Below, piece after piece: positions 17,951 through 26,597 of a stretch of 64,000 nt of DNA. Both the position numbers and the translations under genes were made by a program. The notes beneath the pieces are model-generated. The model did no database searches and was not told where the DNA came from. It saw nothing but the letters and a program-made list of their open reading frames with translations. The stretch comes from JAIQFF01 sp963725615 (GTDB lineage Bacteria; Acidobacteriota; Terriglobia; Terriglobales; Acidobacteriaceae), in contig CAVRZO010000006.1 of NCBI GenBank assembly GCA_963725615.1, positions 124,001 through 188,000 of the forward strand, read 5' to 3'. Position 1 is the stretch's first letter. Each line of letters opens with the position of its first letter.

Positions 17951-20719
17951 ATGATCGGGCAGACCATCTCGCACTATCGCATCGTGGACAAGCTGGGCGG
18001 CGGCGGGATGGGCGTGGTTTACAAAGCGGAAGACACCCAGCTCGGACGCTTCGTCGCCCTGAAATTTCTTCCCGACGAACTCTCTCACGACCCGCAGGCT
18101 CTCGAACGCTTCCGGCGCGAAGCCCGCGCGGCCTCGGCCTTGAACCATCCCAACATCTGCACTATCTACGAAATCGGACAGCACGAATCGCAATCCTTCA
18201 TCGCGATGGAGTTTTTGGAAGGCACCACGCTGAAGCACCGCATCGCCTTCCACCCGATCGAACTGCGCCTGCTCTTCACCCTCGCCATCGAAATCGCGGA
18301 CGCGCTCGAAGCCGCGCACTCCAAGAACATTGTCCATCGCGATATCAAGCCCGCCAATGTTTTTGTCACTGAGCGCAATCACGCCAAAATTCTTGATTTC
18401 GGACTGGCCAAAGTGGGCATCGACCGCGGCAAAGCTTTGGAACCGACGGAGGCCACAGCCGCTGGGGTGGGGATCGAACATCTGACCTCGCCCGGCGCGG
18501 CCATCGGCACCGTCGCCTACATGAGCCCCGAGCAGGCACTGGCCGAGGAACTGGACGCGCGCACCGACATTTTTTCTTTCGGAGTCGTGCTGTATGAAAT
18601 GTGCACCGGGCGCCTTCCTTTCGAAGGCGGCACTTCGGCGGCAATTTTCAACGCGATTCTCAACAAGGTTCCGACTTCACCGGTCCGTTTGAATCCTGAC
18701 CTTCCGGCGGAACTGGAACGCATCGTTAACAAGGCTTTGGAGAAGGACCGCGATCTACGCTACCAGAGCGCGGCCGATATACGAGCCGACCTTAAGCGGT
18801 TGCAGCGCGACTGGCATCCTTCTTCGCAGGGACAGTCTTCATTAGGTCAAGCTTCACAAGGCCGGTCTCAATCGGGACAATCACCAGCCCAATCTTCATC
18901 AGGCCAGGCTTCGCCAGCCCAATCTGTCTCAGGACAACCGCAGGCCGCACCGGCCTCGGGTTCGAGTCCCGCAGCGGTCCCGGCAGCCGTCAGCGGGAGT
19001 TCGACAACAGACGCTCCGGTCAAAGGGAAAGGAGGCCGCCTTGCAGTTTTTGCCGCAGTTGCTCTTGTGGCATTGGCGGCGAGCAGCGTCGCTGGTTTTC
19101 TCGTAGGCCAGCGGTCCGCGACCCCGTCGGTGCCAACTTTTCGCGAATTGAGTTTCCGGCGAGGCGCGCTGGTAGCCGCTAGGTTCGCTCCAGACCCGCG
19201 GTCGGCGGTGTACAGCGCGAGTTGGGAAGGCGCACCTGAAGCCGTCTTCATCAGCTCTGCGAATTCAACTGAATCCCGCGATCTAGGCTTGCCCGAAACC
19301 GAAGTATTGGCGGTTTCCGCGGCGGGCCAAATGGCGGTCATGCGCCGCTTCGGAGTGAGTGCCAACCACTTCACTCATCGCGGAACCCTGGCCCAGGTTT
19401 CGATCGGCGCCGATGCTCCGCGCGATTTGCTCGACAATGTCGAATCTGCAGATTGGGCTCCCGACGGAAACAACCTGGCCGTGGTCCACGTGGTAAACGG
19501 CCAGAGCAGGATCGAGTATCCGATTGGCAAAGTGCTTTACGAAACCGCCGGCTGGATCTCGAACCTGCGCTTCTCGCCCAAGGGCGATCGCCTCGCCTTC
19601 ATTGATCACAACCTCCTGGGGGATGACGGTGGGACCATCAGCGCGGTTGATCTGAGCGGCAAGAAGTCCGATTTGACCGAGCGCTGGGCAAGCGTGATGG
19701 GCGCTGCTTGGTCGCCCTCCGGGGACGAAATCTGGTTCACCGCCACCGCCACTGGCTTCAGCCGCTCCCTGCGCGGCGTCACCTTATCGGGCAAGGGACG
19801 CGAACTGCTGAGTGCTCCCGGAACGCTTACCCTGCACGACGTCGGCGCCGACGGGCGCGCTTTGATTTCTCGTGATGCCTTGCGCGCAGGTGCCATCGGC
19901 CTGGCTCCGGGTGAAACCAGGGAGCGCGATCTGAGTTGGCAGGACTGGACCGTCCCGACCGACCTCTCGGACGACGGGAAACTCATGCTGTTCATCGAGG
20001 CCGGTGAAGCCGGCGGCGGCGACTATGCGGTGTTTACCCGCGATACCACAGGCACGTCCGCGGTTCGACTAGGTGAGGGCTCGGCCAACGCGTTTTCTCC
20101 CGACGGCAAGTGGGCTCTGGTCTTGCGGCAGAATGTGTCGCCTCCGGACTTCATATTGCTTCCCACCGGCGTGGGACAGCAGCAAACCCTTTCGACTGGC
20201 AAGGTGATCCCGTCCGGAGGGCAATTCTTCGCCGACTCCAAGCACCTGCTGTTTGAAGGTCACGAACCCGGACATGCCGCGCGGCTCTATGTGATGAGCC
20301 TGGATGCTAGTCAGCCCCGTCCCATTACGCCCGAAGGTTACAGGCTGGGGCCGTACCCCCACTCTATTTCACTCGATCGCAAACGAATGGCCACCGTGAC
20401 CAGTGACGGAATTGCTCTGGTTTCACTGGATGGCGGCGAGCCGCAACTAGTCCACGGTTCACAGCCCGGCGAGACGCCCATTCGTTGGGCCAAGGACGGG
20501 AACTCATTGCTGGTGGGAAAGCGCGGAGAAACGTCGTGCTCAGTTTCGCGTCTCGACGTTGCAACCGGCAACCGGACCCCATGGAAGACAGTCGCCCCGG
20601 CTGACGTGGCCGGCGTAGTTGGCGTTGGCTGCCCTCGAATTGCGGAGGACGAGCAGCACTACGTTTTCTCCTATACCCGCAACCTGTCGGATTTATTTCT
20701 GGTCGAACACCTGATGTAG
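17951..20719 (+). CDS. Membrane Ser/Thr protein kinase with extracytoplasmic TolB-like propeller
   Basis: A 922-residue receptor kinase. The N-terminal Hanks-type kinase domain (about 9-275) has GGGGMGVVYKA, HRDIKPANV (catalytic Asp131) and DFGLAK. A Ser/Gln/Gly-rich low-complexity linker (about 295-325) and an Ala/Pro stretch lead to one membrane segment (about 363-386). The C-terminal ~530 residues repeat short beta-propeller motifs of the TolB/WD40-like type (SPKGDRLAFI, SPDGKWALVL). The propeller probably binds a ligand or protein outside the inner membrane and modulates the kinase. The ATG at 17951 opens directly on MIGQTISHYRI, the usual kinase beginning; upstream in-frame codons lack coding character. 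Confidence 0.9.
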   Translation: MIGQTISHYRIVDKLGGGGMGVVYKAEDTQLGRFVALKFLPDELSHDPQALERFRREARAASALNHPNICTIYEIGQHESQSFIAMEFLEGTTLKHRIAFHPIELRLLFTLAIEIADALEAAHSKNIVHRDIKPANVFVTERNHAKILDFGLAKVGIDRGKALEPTEATAAGVGIEHLTSPGAAIGTVAYMSPEQALAEELDARTDIFSFGVVLYEMCTGRLPFEGGTSAAIFNAILNKVPTSPVRLNPDLPAELERIVNKALEKDRDLRYQSAADIRADLKRLQRDWHPSSQGQSSLGQASQGRSQSGQSPAQSSSGQASPAQSVSGQPQAAPASGSSPAAVPAAVSGSSTTDAPVKGKGGRLAVFAAVALVALAASSVAGFLVGQRSATPSVPTFRELSFRRGALVAARFAPDPRSAVYSASWEGAPEAVFISSANSTESRDLGLPETEVLAVSAAGQMAVMRRFGVSANHFTHRGTLAQVSIGADAPRDLLDNVESADWAPDGNNLAVVHVVNGQSRIEYPIGKVLYETAGWISNLRFSPKGDRLAFIDHNLLGDDGGTISAVDLSGKKSDLTERWASVMGAAWSPSGDEIWFTATATGFSRSLRGVTLSGKGRELLSAPGTLTLHDVGADGRALISRDALRAGAIGLAPGETRERDLSWQDWTVPTDLSDDGKLMLFIEAGEAGGGDYAVFTRDTTGTSAVRLGEGSANAFSPDGKWALVLRQNVSPPDFILLPTGVGQQQTLSTGKVIPSGGQFFADSKHLLFEGHEPGHAARLYVMSLDASQPRPITPEGYRLGPYPHSISLDRKRMATVTSDGIALVSLDGGEPQLVHGSQPGETPIRWAKDGNSLLVGKRGETSCSVSRLDVATGNRTPWKTVAPADVAGVVGVGCPRIAEDEQHYVFSYTRNLSDLFLVEHLM

Positions 20720-20753
20720 ATACCAAAGTCGACGTCGGACGTCAGCCTTCGCT

Positions 20754-22136
20754 TCATCTCAGTCGTAGCGACTTCAGCATCTGCTCGAACGTCGGGCGCA
20801 GCGCTTCGAAATCCTTGTCAGGCGCGATCGACACAACATACAACAGCGTGCCATCCTGTCGCATGAGAGCGACCAGCCAGTCCCGCTCCTGGCTTGCGCG
20901 TCCGTTCTGGTCCTTCAGGGGAGAGTTTCCGACGAGATCAACCGATTTTCCTGCAACTCCATTCACCCGAATGTTTTCATCCTGCCCGATCGCACGCAGA
21001 TCGGGATTGGACTGGCGCAGCGATGCCAGCAGTTCGTGAGTCGCCTGATCGAGGCTGGCGTTCGCATCTTCCGGCTGGTAGGTGTTGATCATCATTCCGT
21101 AGGCGACGGCGTTCTGTAAGACGCCGCTTTGCGGGGCGATCGTGACCGCCGAATTCTGGTCGCCAAATACCTGCCAGTTGTCAGGATAAGAAATCGAAAA
21201 ATCGCGGTGGCTGAAACTGCGCAGGCTGACGCTCGGTTGCGCACCGCCCGAAGCAGCATTCATGGCCGGAGTCTGTTGTTGTCGTTCCGCGATCTGCTGC
21301 GCGGTGAGCGGCTGCATGCCGGCGACGCGCTGCTTCACGTCGCGGAATTCCGCGCTGTCGCTGCGATAGCTGGTCTTGCGGGGCAGGGTGGCAACCTCCT
21401 TCGCCACCGCCTGGGCGCGATTCCCCGGATCAGGATGGTCGCTGAAAAACTGCGGGCCACGCGCGCCGCCTTCCGACTGGAGCTTGGCGAAGAAATCCGC
21501 CATGGCCCGAGGATTGAAGCCCGAGTCGTACATGATGTCGGTACCCAGAAGATCAGCTTCGGACTCGGCGGTGCGCGAGTTCTTCAGGAAGTAGGAGCCG
21601 ATGCCAAAACCAAGCCCCATCTGCGCCATTTGCGACAGCGCGCCCTGCCCCATCACGCCGCCCAGGATTGCCAGCGGCAGTTGCGCCGCCATCTGCTTGC
21701 TGGCCGCTCGCGTGCCATGCCGCTGGACGACGTGCGAGATTTCGTGAGCCATCACTCCCGCTAGCTCGGCTTCGTTGTCCGCCGCCTGGATGGTCCCCAG
21801 ATTTACAAAGACCGGCCCGCCGGGAAGAGCGAACGCATTGATCTCTTTCTGGTTCACAACGTGGAAGGTGTAAGGCCATTTTTCTCCCGGAGCATGCGCC
21901 GCCAGTTGCTGCCCCAGACGCTGGACATAGATCGCGACCGGGTCGGAGTCCGGAAGGACCGGAAGTTGTTTCGCGACCTGGGCGGCCGACTGCTGCCCCG
22001 CCTGCAATTCCTCCTGCGCGGAAAACATGTTGAAGCCACGCGAGGGTGTGACGCGGGCCTCGAGCCCCTGGGGCACGGCGATGGCAAAAAACAGAAGCAC
22101 TGCGAGACTGCGTGAGATTGACGAGTCGCCCCTCAT
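20754..22136 (-). CDS. Exported M48 family metallopeptidase, BepA-like
   Basis: A 460-residue periplasmic protease. A signal peptide (1-27) precedes an M48 domain with the zinc motif HEISH (131-135), the preceding NAFALPGGPVFVNLG and the later ESEADLLGTDIMYDSGFNP, where Glu is the third ligand. Known relatives (BepA/YfgC, LoiP) degrade or help to fold outer-membrane proteins. Residues ~310-460 form an extra C-terminal domain (ISYPDNWQVFGDQNSAVTIA) instead of the TPRs of BepA. Good ribosome-binding site (taggaag). It lies downstream of the ClpB-like gene but a terminator separates them. Confidence 0.88.
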   Translation of the reverse strand: MRGDSSISRSLAVLLFFAIAVPQGLEARVTPSRGFNMFSAQEELQAGQQSAAQVAKQLPVLPDSDPVAIYVQRLGQQLAAHAPGEKWPYTFHVVNQKEINAFALPGGPVFVNLGTIQAADNEAELAGVMAHEISHVVQRHGTRAASKQMAAQLPLAILGGVMGQGALSQMAQMGLGFGIGSYFLKNSRTAESEADLLGTDIMYDSGFNPRAMADFFAKLQSEGGARGPQFFSDHPDPGNRAQAVAKEVATLPRKTSYRSDSAEFRDVKQRVAGMQPLTAQQIAERQQQTPAMNAASGGAQPSVSLRSFSHRDFSISYPDNWQVFGDQNSAVTIAPQSGVLQNAVAYGMMINTYQPEDANASLDQATHELLASLRQSNPDLRAIGQDENIRVNGVAGKSVDLVGNSPLKDQNGRASQERDWLVALMRQDGTLLYVVSIAPDKDFEALRPTFEQMLKSLRLR

Positions 22137-22185
22137 AGCTTCCTATCTTAGATGCAGAACCGGTATCACGGTTATCTCGACCGGC

Positions 22186-22230
22186 CACGTGGGCCCAGAT
22201 GTCCTCATCTGGGCGGTGAGCGAAGCTCAT
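22186..22230. repeat. 45-nt two-hairpin repeat
   Basis: cacgtgggcccagatg...catctggg followed by ggtgagcgaagctcatc. A second copy at 57649-57695 has the same skeleton with matching changes on both arms of each stem. Confidence 0.65.
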
Positions 22231-22321
22231 CGTAATGGTTCGATGCTTAAGCCTAGCTTAAAACGTAGCGGAGCTTCGTTCCGCCGGGCAGATGAGATAC
22301 CTGCCCCTACGCAAAAAGCAA

Positions 22322-22345
22322 AAGGTGCCGGTTTCCCGGCACCTT
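22322..22345 (-). terminator. Rho-independent terminator of the ClpB-like gene
   Basis: Read on the minus strand, aaggtgccgg - gaaa - ccggcacctt forms a perfect 10-bp stem with a stable tetraloop, followed by ttgctttttg. It lies 28 bases past the stop of the ATPase gene. Confidence 0.8.
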
Positions 22346-22372
22346 ATTTTTTGGCCAACGACTCTTAAGAGC

Positions 22373-23530
22373 TTACTTGCCGTCTAACGTTCCCGTAGCG
22401 CCGAATTCTCTCCGGGCCACGGTCCGTGCCGGACGCGCCATGGGAAGCGCCCCCGCCGCGGCGCCATGACGTTCCAGCAACATAGGAACCATGGCGTTTT
22501 CGGCTTCCTTCACGAACACCAGCTTGCCCTCGGGACTCAAGTCGATGCGAATGAAGTCTCCCAGCTTGACCTGTCCGGTGGCGACCAGGTTGGCCAGCTG
22601 GAACACGATGTGCCGCTCGATGGCGCGCTTCAGGTGACGTGCGCCATATTTCGGATCGGTCCCCTCGTGCAGGAGGAAGCTCTTCACTTTAGGCGTGCAA
22701 CTGAAGACAAACTGGTTCACGGCCGATGCCATCAGAATCCTCTGCTGCACCATCCCCAGTTCGATTTCCAGGATCTGCTGCAGGTGTTCCGAACGCAGGG
22801 TGCGGAACACGACGGACTTGTCAATGCGGTTCATGAATTCCGGGCTGAACTTGCGCCGGGCCGCGTCCACCGCGCTGCGACTGATCTTGTCATCAAAAGC
22901 CGCGTCCACTTGTGTGACCTTTTGCGCGAAGCCCAGGCCGCCATCAACCAGGTTGCTCATCTCTCCCGCCCCCAGGTTCGAGGTCATGATGATGATGCAT
23001 TGCGAAAGATCCACGCGGCGGTTGTCGCCCAGGGTCAAAGTAGCTTTGTCCAGAATGCCCAGCAGCAACTGCCAGAGCGAGTCGGAGGCTTTTTCGATTT
23101 CATCGAACAGCAGGATCGAAAGTTGGAGCGTCTCCGTGTGCCACTGGTTCAACGCTTCCTGCGTCAACAGAGGATGCGTCTCCCGATGACCCAGGTATCC
23201 CGGAGGCGAGCCGATCAGCTTCGCGATTTCATGCGAGTGCTGAAATTCGGCGCAGTCAATCTTGATACAGGCGCGAGCATCGCCGAACAGCGACTCAGCC
23301 ATGGCTTCGACGACGCGGGTTTTTCCCGAACCGGTGGGCCCGAGAAACAGAAGGTTTCCAACCGGTCGGCCAGGAGGATTCAGTCCCGCCAGAAACATCT
23401 GGTAAATTTCGACCACTTTCTCGACGGCCTGGTCCTGACCGACGATTCTGCGGCGAAGGGAGCTTTCAAACTCTCTGGCATCATTGGAGCGGCGCGTTGG
23501 GTCCAGCATGGTGTTCACGACGGTTTTCAT
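22373..23530 (-). CDS. Single-ring AAA+ ATPase resembling the ClpB/ClpA second ring
   Basis: The 385-residue protein holds one AAA_2 module: Walker A GPTGSGKT, pore loop GYLG, Walker B ILLFDEIEKA, sensor MTSNLG and FSPEFMNRID, followed by the small ClpB-D2 C-terminal domain (YGARHLKRAIERHI). It lacks the Clp N-domain, first ring and coiled-coil, and has no IGF loop for ClpP docking. An unfoldase/disaggregase role is likely, with unknown adaptor. ATG 23530 is preferred; an in-frame TTG at 23617 would add 29 residues with no conserved character. Followed by a strong terminator. Confidence 0.82.
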   Translation of the reverse strand: MKTVVNTMLDPTRRSNDAREFESSLRRRIVGQDQAVEKVVEIYQMFLAGLNPPGRPVGNLLFLGPTGSGKTRVVEAMAESLFGDARACIKIDCAEFQHSHEIAKLIGSPPGYLGHRETHPLLTQEALNQWHTETLQLSILLFDEIEKASDSLWQLLLGILDKATLTLGDNRRVDLSQCIIIMTSNLGAGEMSNLVDGGLGFAQKVTQVDAAFDDKISRSAVDAARRKFSPEFMNRIDKSVVFRTLRSEHLQQILEIELGMVQQRILMASAVNQFVFSCTPKVKSFLLHEGTDPKYGARHLKRAIERHIVFQLANLVATGQVKLGDFIRIDLSPEGKLVFVKEAENAMVPMLLERHGAAAGALPMARPARTVARREFGATGTLDGK

Positions 23531-23605
23531 ATAGGGTCTGGCCCTGCTTTGTCCTTTCGTGGGCCCCTCTACTGCTGGAAACAAGGGATCCGCCGTCTCG
23601 TTATG

Positions 23606-23630
23606 AGAGTGGGACAAATTTTGTCACTCT
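23606..23630. promoter_or_regulatory. Imperfect palindrome upstream of the ClpB-like gene
   Basis: agagtg ... cactct flank acaaa/tttgt with a two-base bulge, giving a 25-bp near-dyad 76 bases before the ATG at 23530. It could be an operator; no known repressor site is recognised. Confidence 0.35.
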
Positions 23631-23882
23631 CTCATCTCCGGCACTGCGATTACTGCAAACGACTCTCCATCCGCGGCAAGCCCCGAATTCCCAATTGTCT
23701 GTATAGCTTAGATGCGAGAGGTACCCAAAACGGCACGGGTTACTCCGCACCCGGTTTAGGGTAAAGGGAAATACTTTGCCACTCTCTGGAAGTTCCTGGG
23801 GCAGACAAATCGCCGTCAACGCTCGCGGGAGACTGGCAGATTTTCCGTTGAAACCCCGCCGCCTCAACGACAGAATGCCGAG

Positions 23883-24179
23883 ATGTTCGACTCCCTCCAA
23901 TCCGGGGATGAATCCACAACAACCTTAAGACAGTGCTACTGGGCTTATGGAACGTACGGCATTCTTGGTACTGTTGCGCTTATCGCGATGTTTTGGAGGC
24001 ACGCGTTTACCCACCTTTTCGCGGTCGCCTGTTTCTCCGGACTGATCGTTTTAGCTCTGTGGTTTCTGAATGATGCGATAAGAAAGGGTCCGCCGACCCA
24101 ACGAAAGTTGAATCGTCGCATGGTGCTATTGATGTGGCTGGGCTTAGCGCCCCAAGCCGTCCGTCTCTTCCAAATGTAG
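23883..24179 (+). CDS. Small membrane protein of unknown function
   Basis: A 98-residue protein, not recognised. It has two or three hydrophobic segments (about 25-42, 45-62 and 80-92) linked by short basic loops, so it sits in the inner membrane. Base use is less GC-rich than its neighbours. No obvious partner: the ClpB-like gene is divergent upstream and the LysM gene follows after 177 bases. The start codon is ATG with no strong ribosome-binding site, so it could be spurious. Confidence 0.5.
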   Translation: MFDSLQSGDESTTTLRQCYWAYGTYGILGTVALIAMFWRHAFTHLFAVACFSGLIVLALWFLNDAIRKGPPTQRKLNRRMVLLMWLGLAPQAVRLFQM

Positions 24180-24323
24180 TAGAGGTCGCTGTGGGAAGTT
24201 ACTGAGTTGCCTGAGTGAACTATCGTTACAAAGTACGCGAAAGACCAGCCTACCCCCTGTCGTAGAGGCCACCCGCAACTGGTCCGACGTTATCTGGCAG
24301 GTTAATCTGACCGACGGTAGCAT

Positions 24324-24347
24324 CCGTGAAAACCGCCGCTTTCACGG
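24324..24347 (+). promoter_or_regulatory. Hairpin overlapping a ribosome-binding site
   Basis: ccgtgaaa (24324-24331) pairs perfectly with tttcacgg (24340-24347); the last two G belong to the ggag ribosome-binding sequence (24346-24349) of the next gene, eight bases before its TTG start. Such a hairpin could limit initiation. Confidence 0.45.
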
Positions 24348-24356
24348 AGAATACCT

Positions 24357-25832
24357 TTGCGTCGACTGGGCCTCGCATCACTCACTACTATCTTCTTTCT
24401 TTCTTTCGGTTTGGTAGTCATTGACGGTGCGCTGGCACCGCCGGCGGCCGCACAAACCTCGAAACCCAAGCTGGTGTTGACGTCCCGGCCAACGACTCCA
24501 CTCGCGCCTAAGGCGCCAGAGCCGTCCCTGGTGCCGCTAGCGCCGCCTGGAAGTGCCATGTACGTGGCCAAGCGCGGAGACAGCATCCCATTGGTGGCCC
24601 GGCGGTACCTCGGACAGACTTCTTATCTGACTTCCTCGGAGTTGACCGAGGCGATCCACAAGGCCAACGGAGATCTGCACAGCACCTTCCTGAAGGCGGG
24701 CCAACCGGTAATCGTTCCCGGGCTACTCCCAGCGCCGATTGTCGAGAAATCAGTTCCGGTCGAACGTGACTTTGAAGTCCGGGCAGTGTACCTCACCGGA
24801 ATCATGGCCGCGAGCGACCACGGAATCCGGATCATCCGACACTGGCGAGAAGTAGGTGGCAATGCCGTCGTATTCGATATCAAGGACAGCGATGGCAGCG
24901 TGACCATTCCCTTCGATCATCCGCTGCTCGGAAGTCACCACAGCTCCTTCCACGATCTGCCGAAGTTCATTCACTTCCTGCATTCGCAGAACATGCACGC
25001 CATTGCCCGGATCGCGATGTTCCGCGACCAGAGATTGGTGGAGACCCATCCTGAACTGGCAGTGAAATCGCACCGCACCGGACAGGCGTGGCGCGAGAAC
25101 GGAAAACTGGTATGGACCGATCCATCCCAGCCCAAAGTGCAGGAGTACGACATCGCGCTGGCCAAGAAAGCCGCCGAAGCCGGAGCTGACGAAATCCAGT
25201 TCGACTATGTCCGCTTCCCCGCCGAAGGCGACCAGAAAGACGCCAGCTTCTACTTCCAGACCGAGCATCCCGACTGGCACCGCTCCGACGTGATTGCCGA
25301 CTTCCTGAAACACGCGTATGCCGAAATTCATCCCACGGGCGCGCTGTTGTCGCTCGATGTGTTCGGCATCATGGCCTGGCAGCGCCCGGTTGACCTCTCC
25401 CACACCGGACAGGACATCGTGCGCATGGCCAAGTATTGCGACGTGCTCTCGCCCATGATCTATCCGTCACACTTCTTCGGCATGGATGGCATCGCCCACC
25501 CCGGAGACGCGCCCGAGCATTTCATCGGCGTTTCCATGGAGCGTTTCGAAAAGATCACCCAGGGCAGCGGCGTAGTGATTCGTCCCTGGCTGCAAGCTTT
25601 CCGCTGGAGAACCAAGACGTACTCGCCGAAGTACATCGAAGTCCAGGTCATCACAGCCAAGGACAAGGGTGGGATCGGCTTCCTGTTCTGGAACGCGGCG
25701 AATGACTACAGCAAGCCTTACGCTGCCATGCCCGAGATGATCGCGGCCAAGGGCAAATATTTCCGCGGAGACGAAAAGTCCAAGAGTCTTCAGGCCGGAC
25801 TGACCGCCGAAAAACCAGCAGAAAAGCAATAA
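24357..25832 (+). CDS. Exported LysM protein with putative glycoside hydrolase domain (DUF4015-like)
   Basis: A 491-residue protein with signal peptide (1-33), a LysM-like peptidoglycan-binding segment (about 68-122, YVAKRGDSIPLVARRYLG), and a large TIM-barrel domain (about 140-475) with VRAVYLTGIMAASDHGI, FDIKDSDGS, DEIQFDYVRFPAEG and LDVFGIMAW. This is the DUF4015/GH-like family of putative glycoside hydrolases; Asp/Glu in QFDYVRFP and DEI are likely catalytic. It probably trims a cell-wall or exopolysaccharide glycan in the periplasm. TTG start supported by ggag eight bases upstream. Confidence 0.83.
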   Translation: MRRLGLASLTTIFFLSFGLVVIDGALAPPAAAQTSKPKLVLTSRPTTPLAPKAPEPSLVPLAPPGSAMYVAKRGDSIPLVARRYLGQTSYLTSSELTEAIHKANGDLHSTFLKAGQPVIVPGLLPAPIVEKSVPVERDFEVRAVYLTGIMAASDHGIRIIRHWREVGGNAVVFDIKDSDGSVTIPFDHPLLGSHHSSFHDLPKFIHFLHSQNMHAIARIAMFRDQRLVETHPELAVKSHRTGQAWRENGKLVWTDPSQPKVQEYDIALAKKAAEAGADEIQFDYVRFPAEGDQKDASFYFQTEHPDWHRSDVIADFLKHAYAEIHPTGALLSLDVFGIMAWQRPVDLSHTGQDIVRMAKYCDVLSPMIYPSHFFGMDGIAHPGDAPEHFIGVSMERFEKITQGSGVVIRPWLQAFRWRTKTYSPKYIEVQVITAKDKGGIGFLFWNAANDYSKPYAAMPEMIAAKGKYFRGDEKSKSLQAGLTAEKPAEKQ

Positions 25833-25867
25833 TGCACAGCTCGTAAGTCGTTGCCAAAGCGACGGAG

Positions 25868-26398
25868 CTACTCGGTTCCGTCTGGCGGCGAGCTCTTCAC
25901 TTGAGAAGATAGCGCGCGTGGCTGAGCTGACACTGACGGCATGGTGCAGACCTCACGGGCTTTCTTTCTGATTGCCCCCGCGGCGATTTCGGCATGGTCC
26001 TCGTATGTGCTTCGAGTCACAAAGTGTCCTATCTCATGCGGAATGCAACGCATGGCGGTGTCCAGATTCGCAAACACATCCGATGACAGATAGATTCGCC
26101 GCGTAGCCAGGTTGGAGAAGGCGAGCTTCGTCCGGTAGGCGCGGAAACTGCCTTTCACCTGCAGGAACCTTTCCCGTCCCAGAATGACGACAGTCATGGA
26201 GTGGTCTAGACCCGGCAGTTTGTCCAGGTCTTTAGCCGAGACTTGCTCGATGCAGGCAGTGAGCCTTTGCTGGATGGTGGTCCCTCCAATGACAGTCAAG
26301 TTCTGTGCCAGGAGCAAGCCCCCTGAAAACAGACAGCAAGCCAGAAAAAACGGTTGGAGAAGATTCGATCTAAAACACCGTCGCGCTGAATACTCCAT
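25868..26398 (-). CDS. Small secreted protein with HEIGH zinc-peptidase motif
   Basis: A 176-residue exported protein (signal peptide to about residue 31). Residues 121-125 are HEIGH, preceded by Cys118, and followed nine residues later by EDHAEIA, which could give the third zinc ligand (Glu134, His135 or Glu138). Three mature Cys (49, 118, 151) may form a disulfide. I do not recognise the family; it looks like a minimal gluzincin-type metallopeptidase. Start ATG 26398 has ggaggg seven bases upstream; earlier in-frame starts do not. It converges with the LysM gene. Confidence 0.7.
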   Translation of the reverse strand: MEYSARRCFRSNLLQPFFLACCLFSGGLLLAQNLTVIGGTTIQQRLTACIEQVSAKDLDKLPGLDHSMTVVILGRERFLQVKGSFRAYRTKLAFSNLATRRIYLSSDVFANLDTAMRCIPHEIGHFVTRSTYEDHAEIAAGAIRKKAREVCTMPSVSAQPRALSSQVKSSPPDGTE

Positions 26399-26597
26399 GA
26401 AGGGACCCTCCGAAGGTGGGCGGAGTGTTGCTTCAATCGGAAGGGCGATCAATGGCGCGGGACTGTTACGGCAATGAAACGTAGCTGTCTTGCTAGTTCA
26501 CTGAAGTGGAAGGCGTTAACTGGGCACCTAACACCCCGGAGCGGTGTCAAAGTTCGCCTTATGCTGCTACACTGCGTCCGTTGCTGGAGCTGTAGCA

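Noticed and set aside
22466..23764. 432-codon open frame antisense to the ClpB-like gene
   Set aside because: GC-rich genes often leave the opposite strand open; the product is His/Arg/Gln rich without domains, while the minus strand has clear AAA+ motifs.
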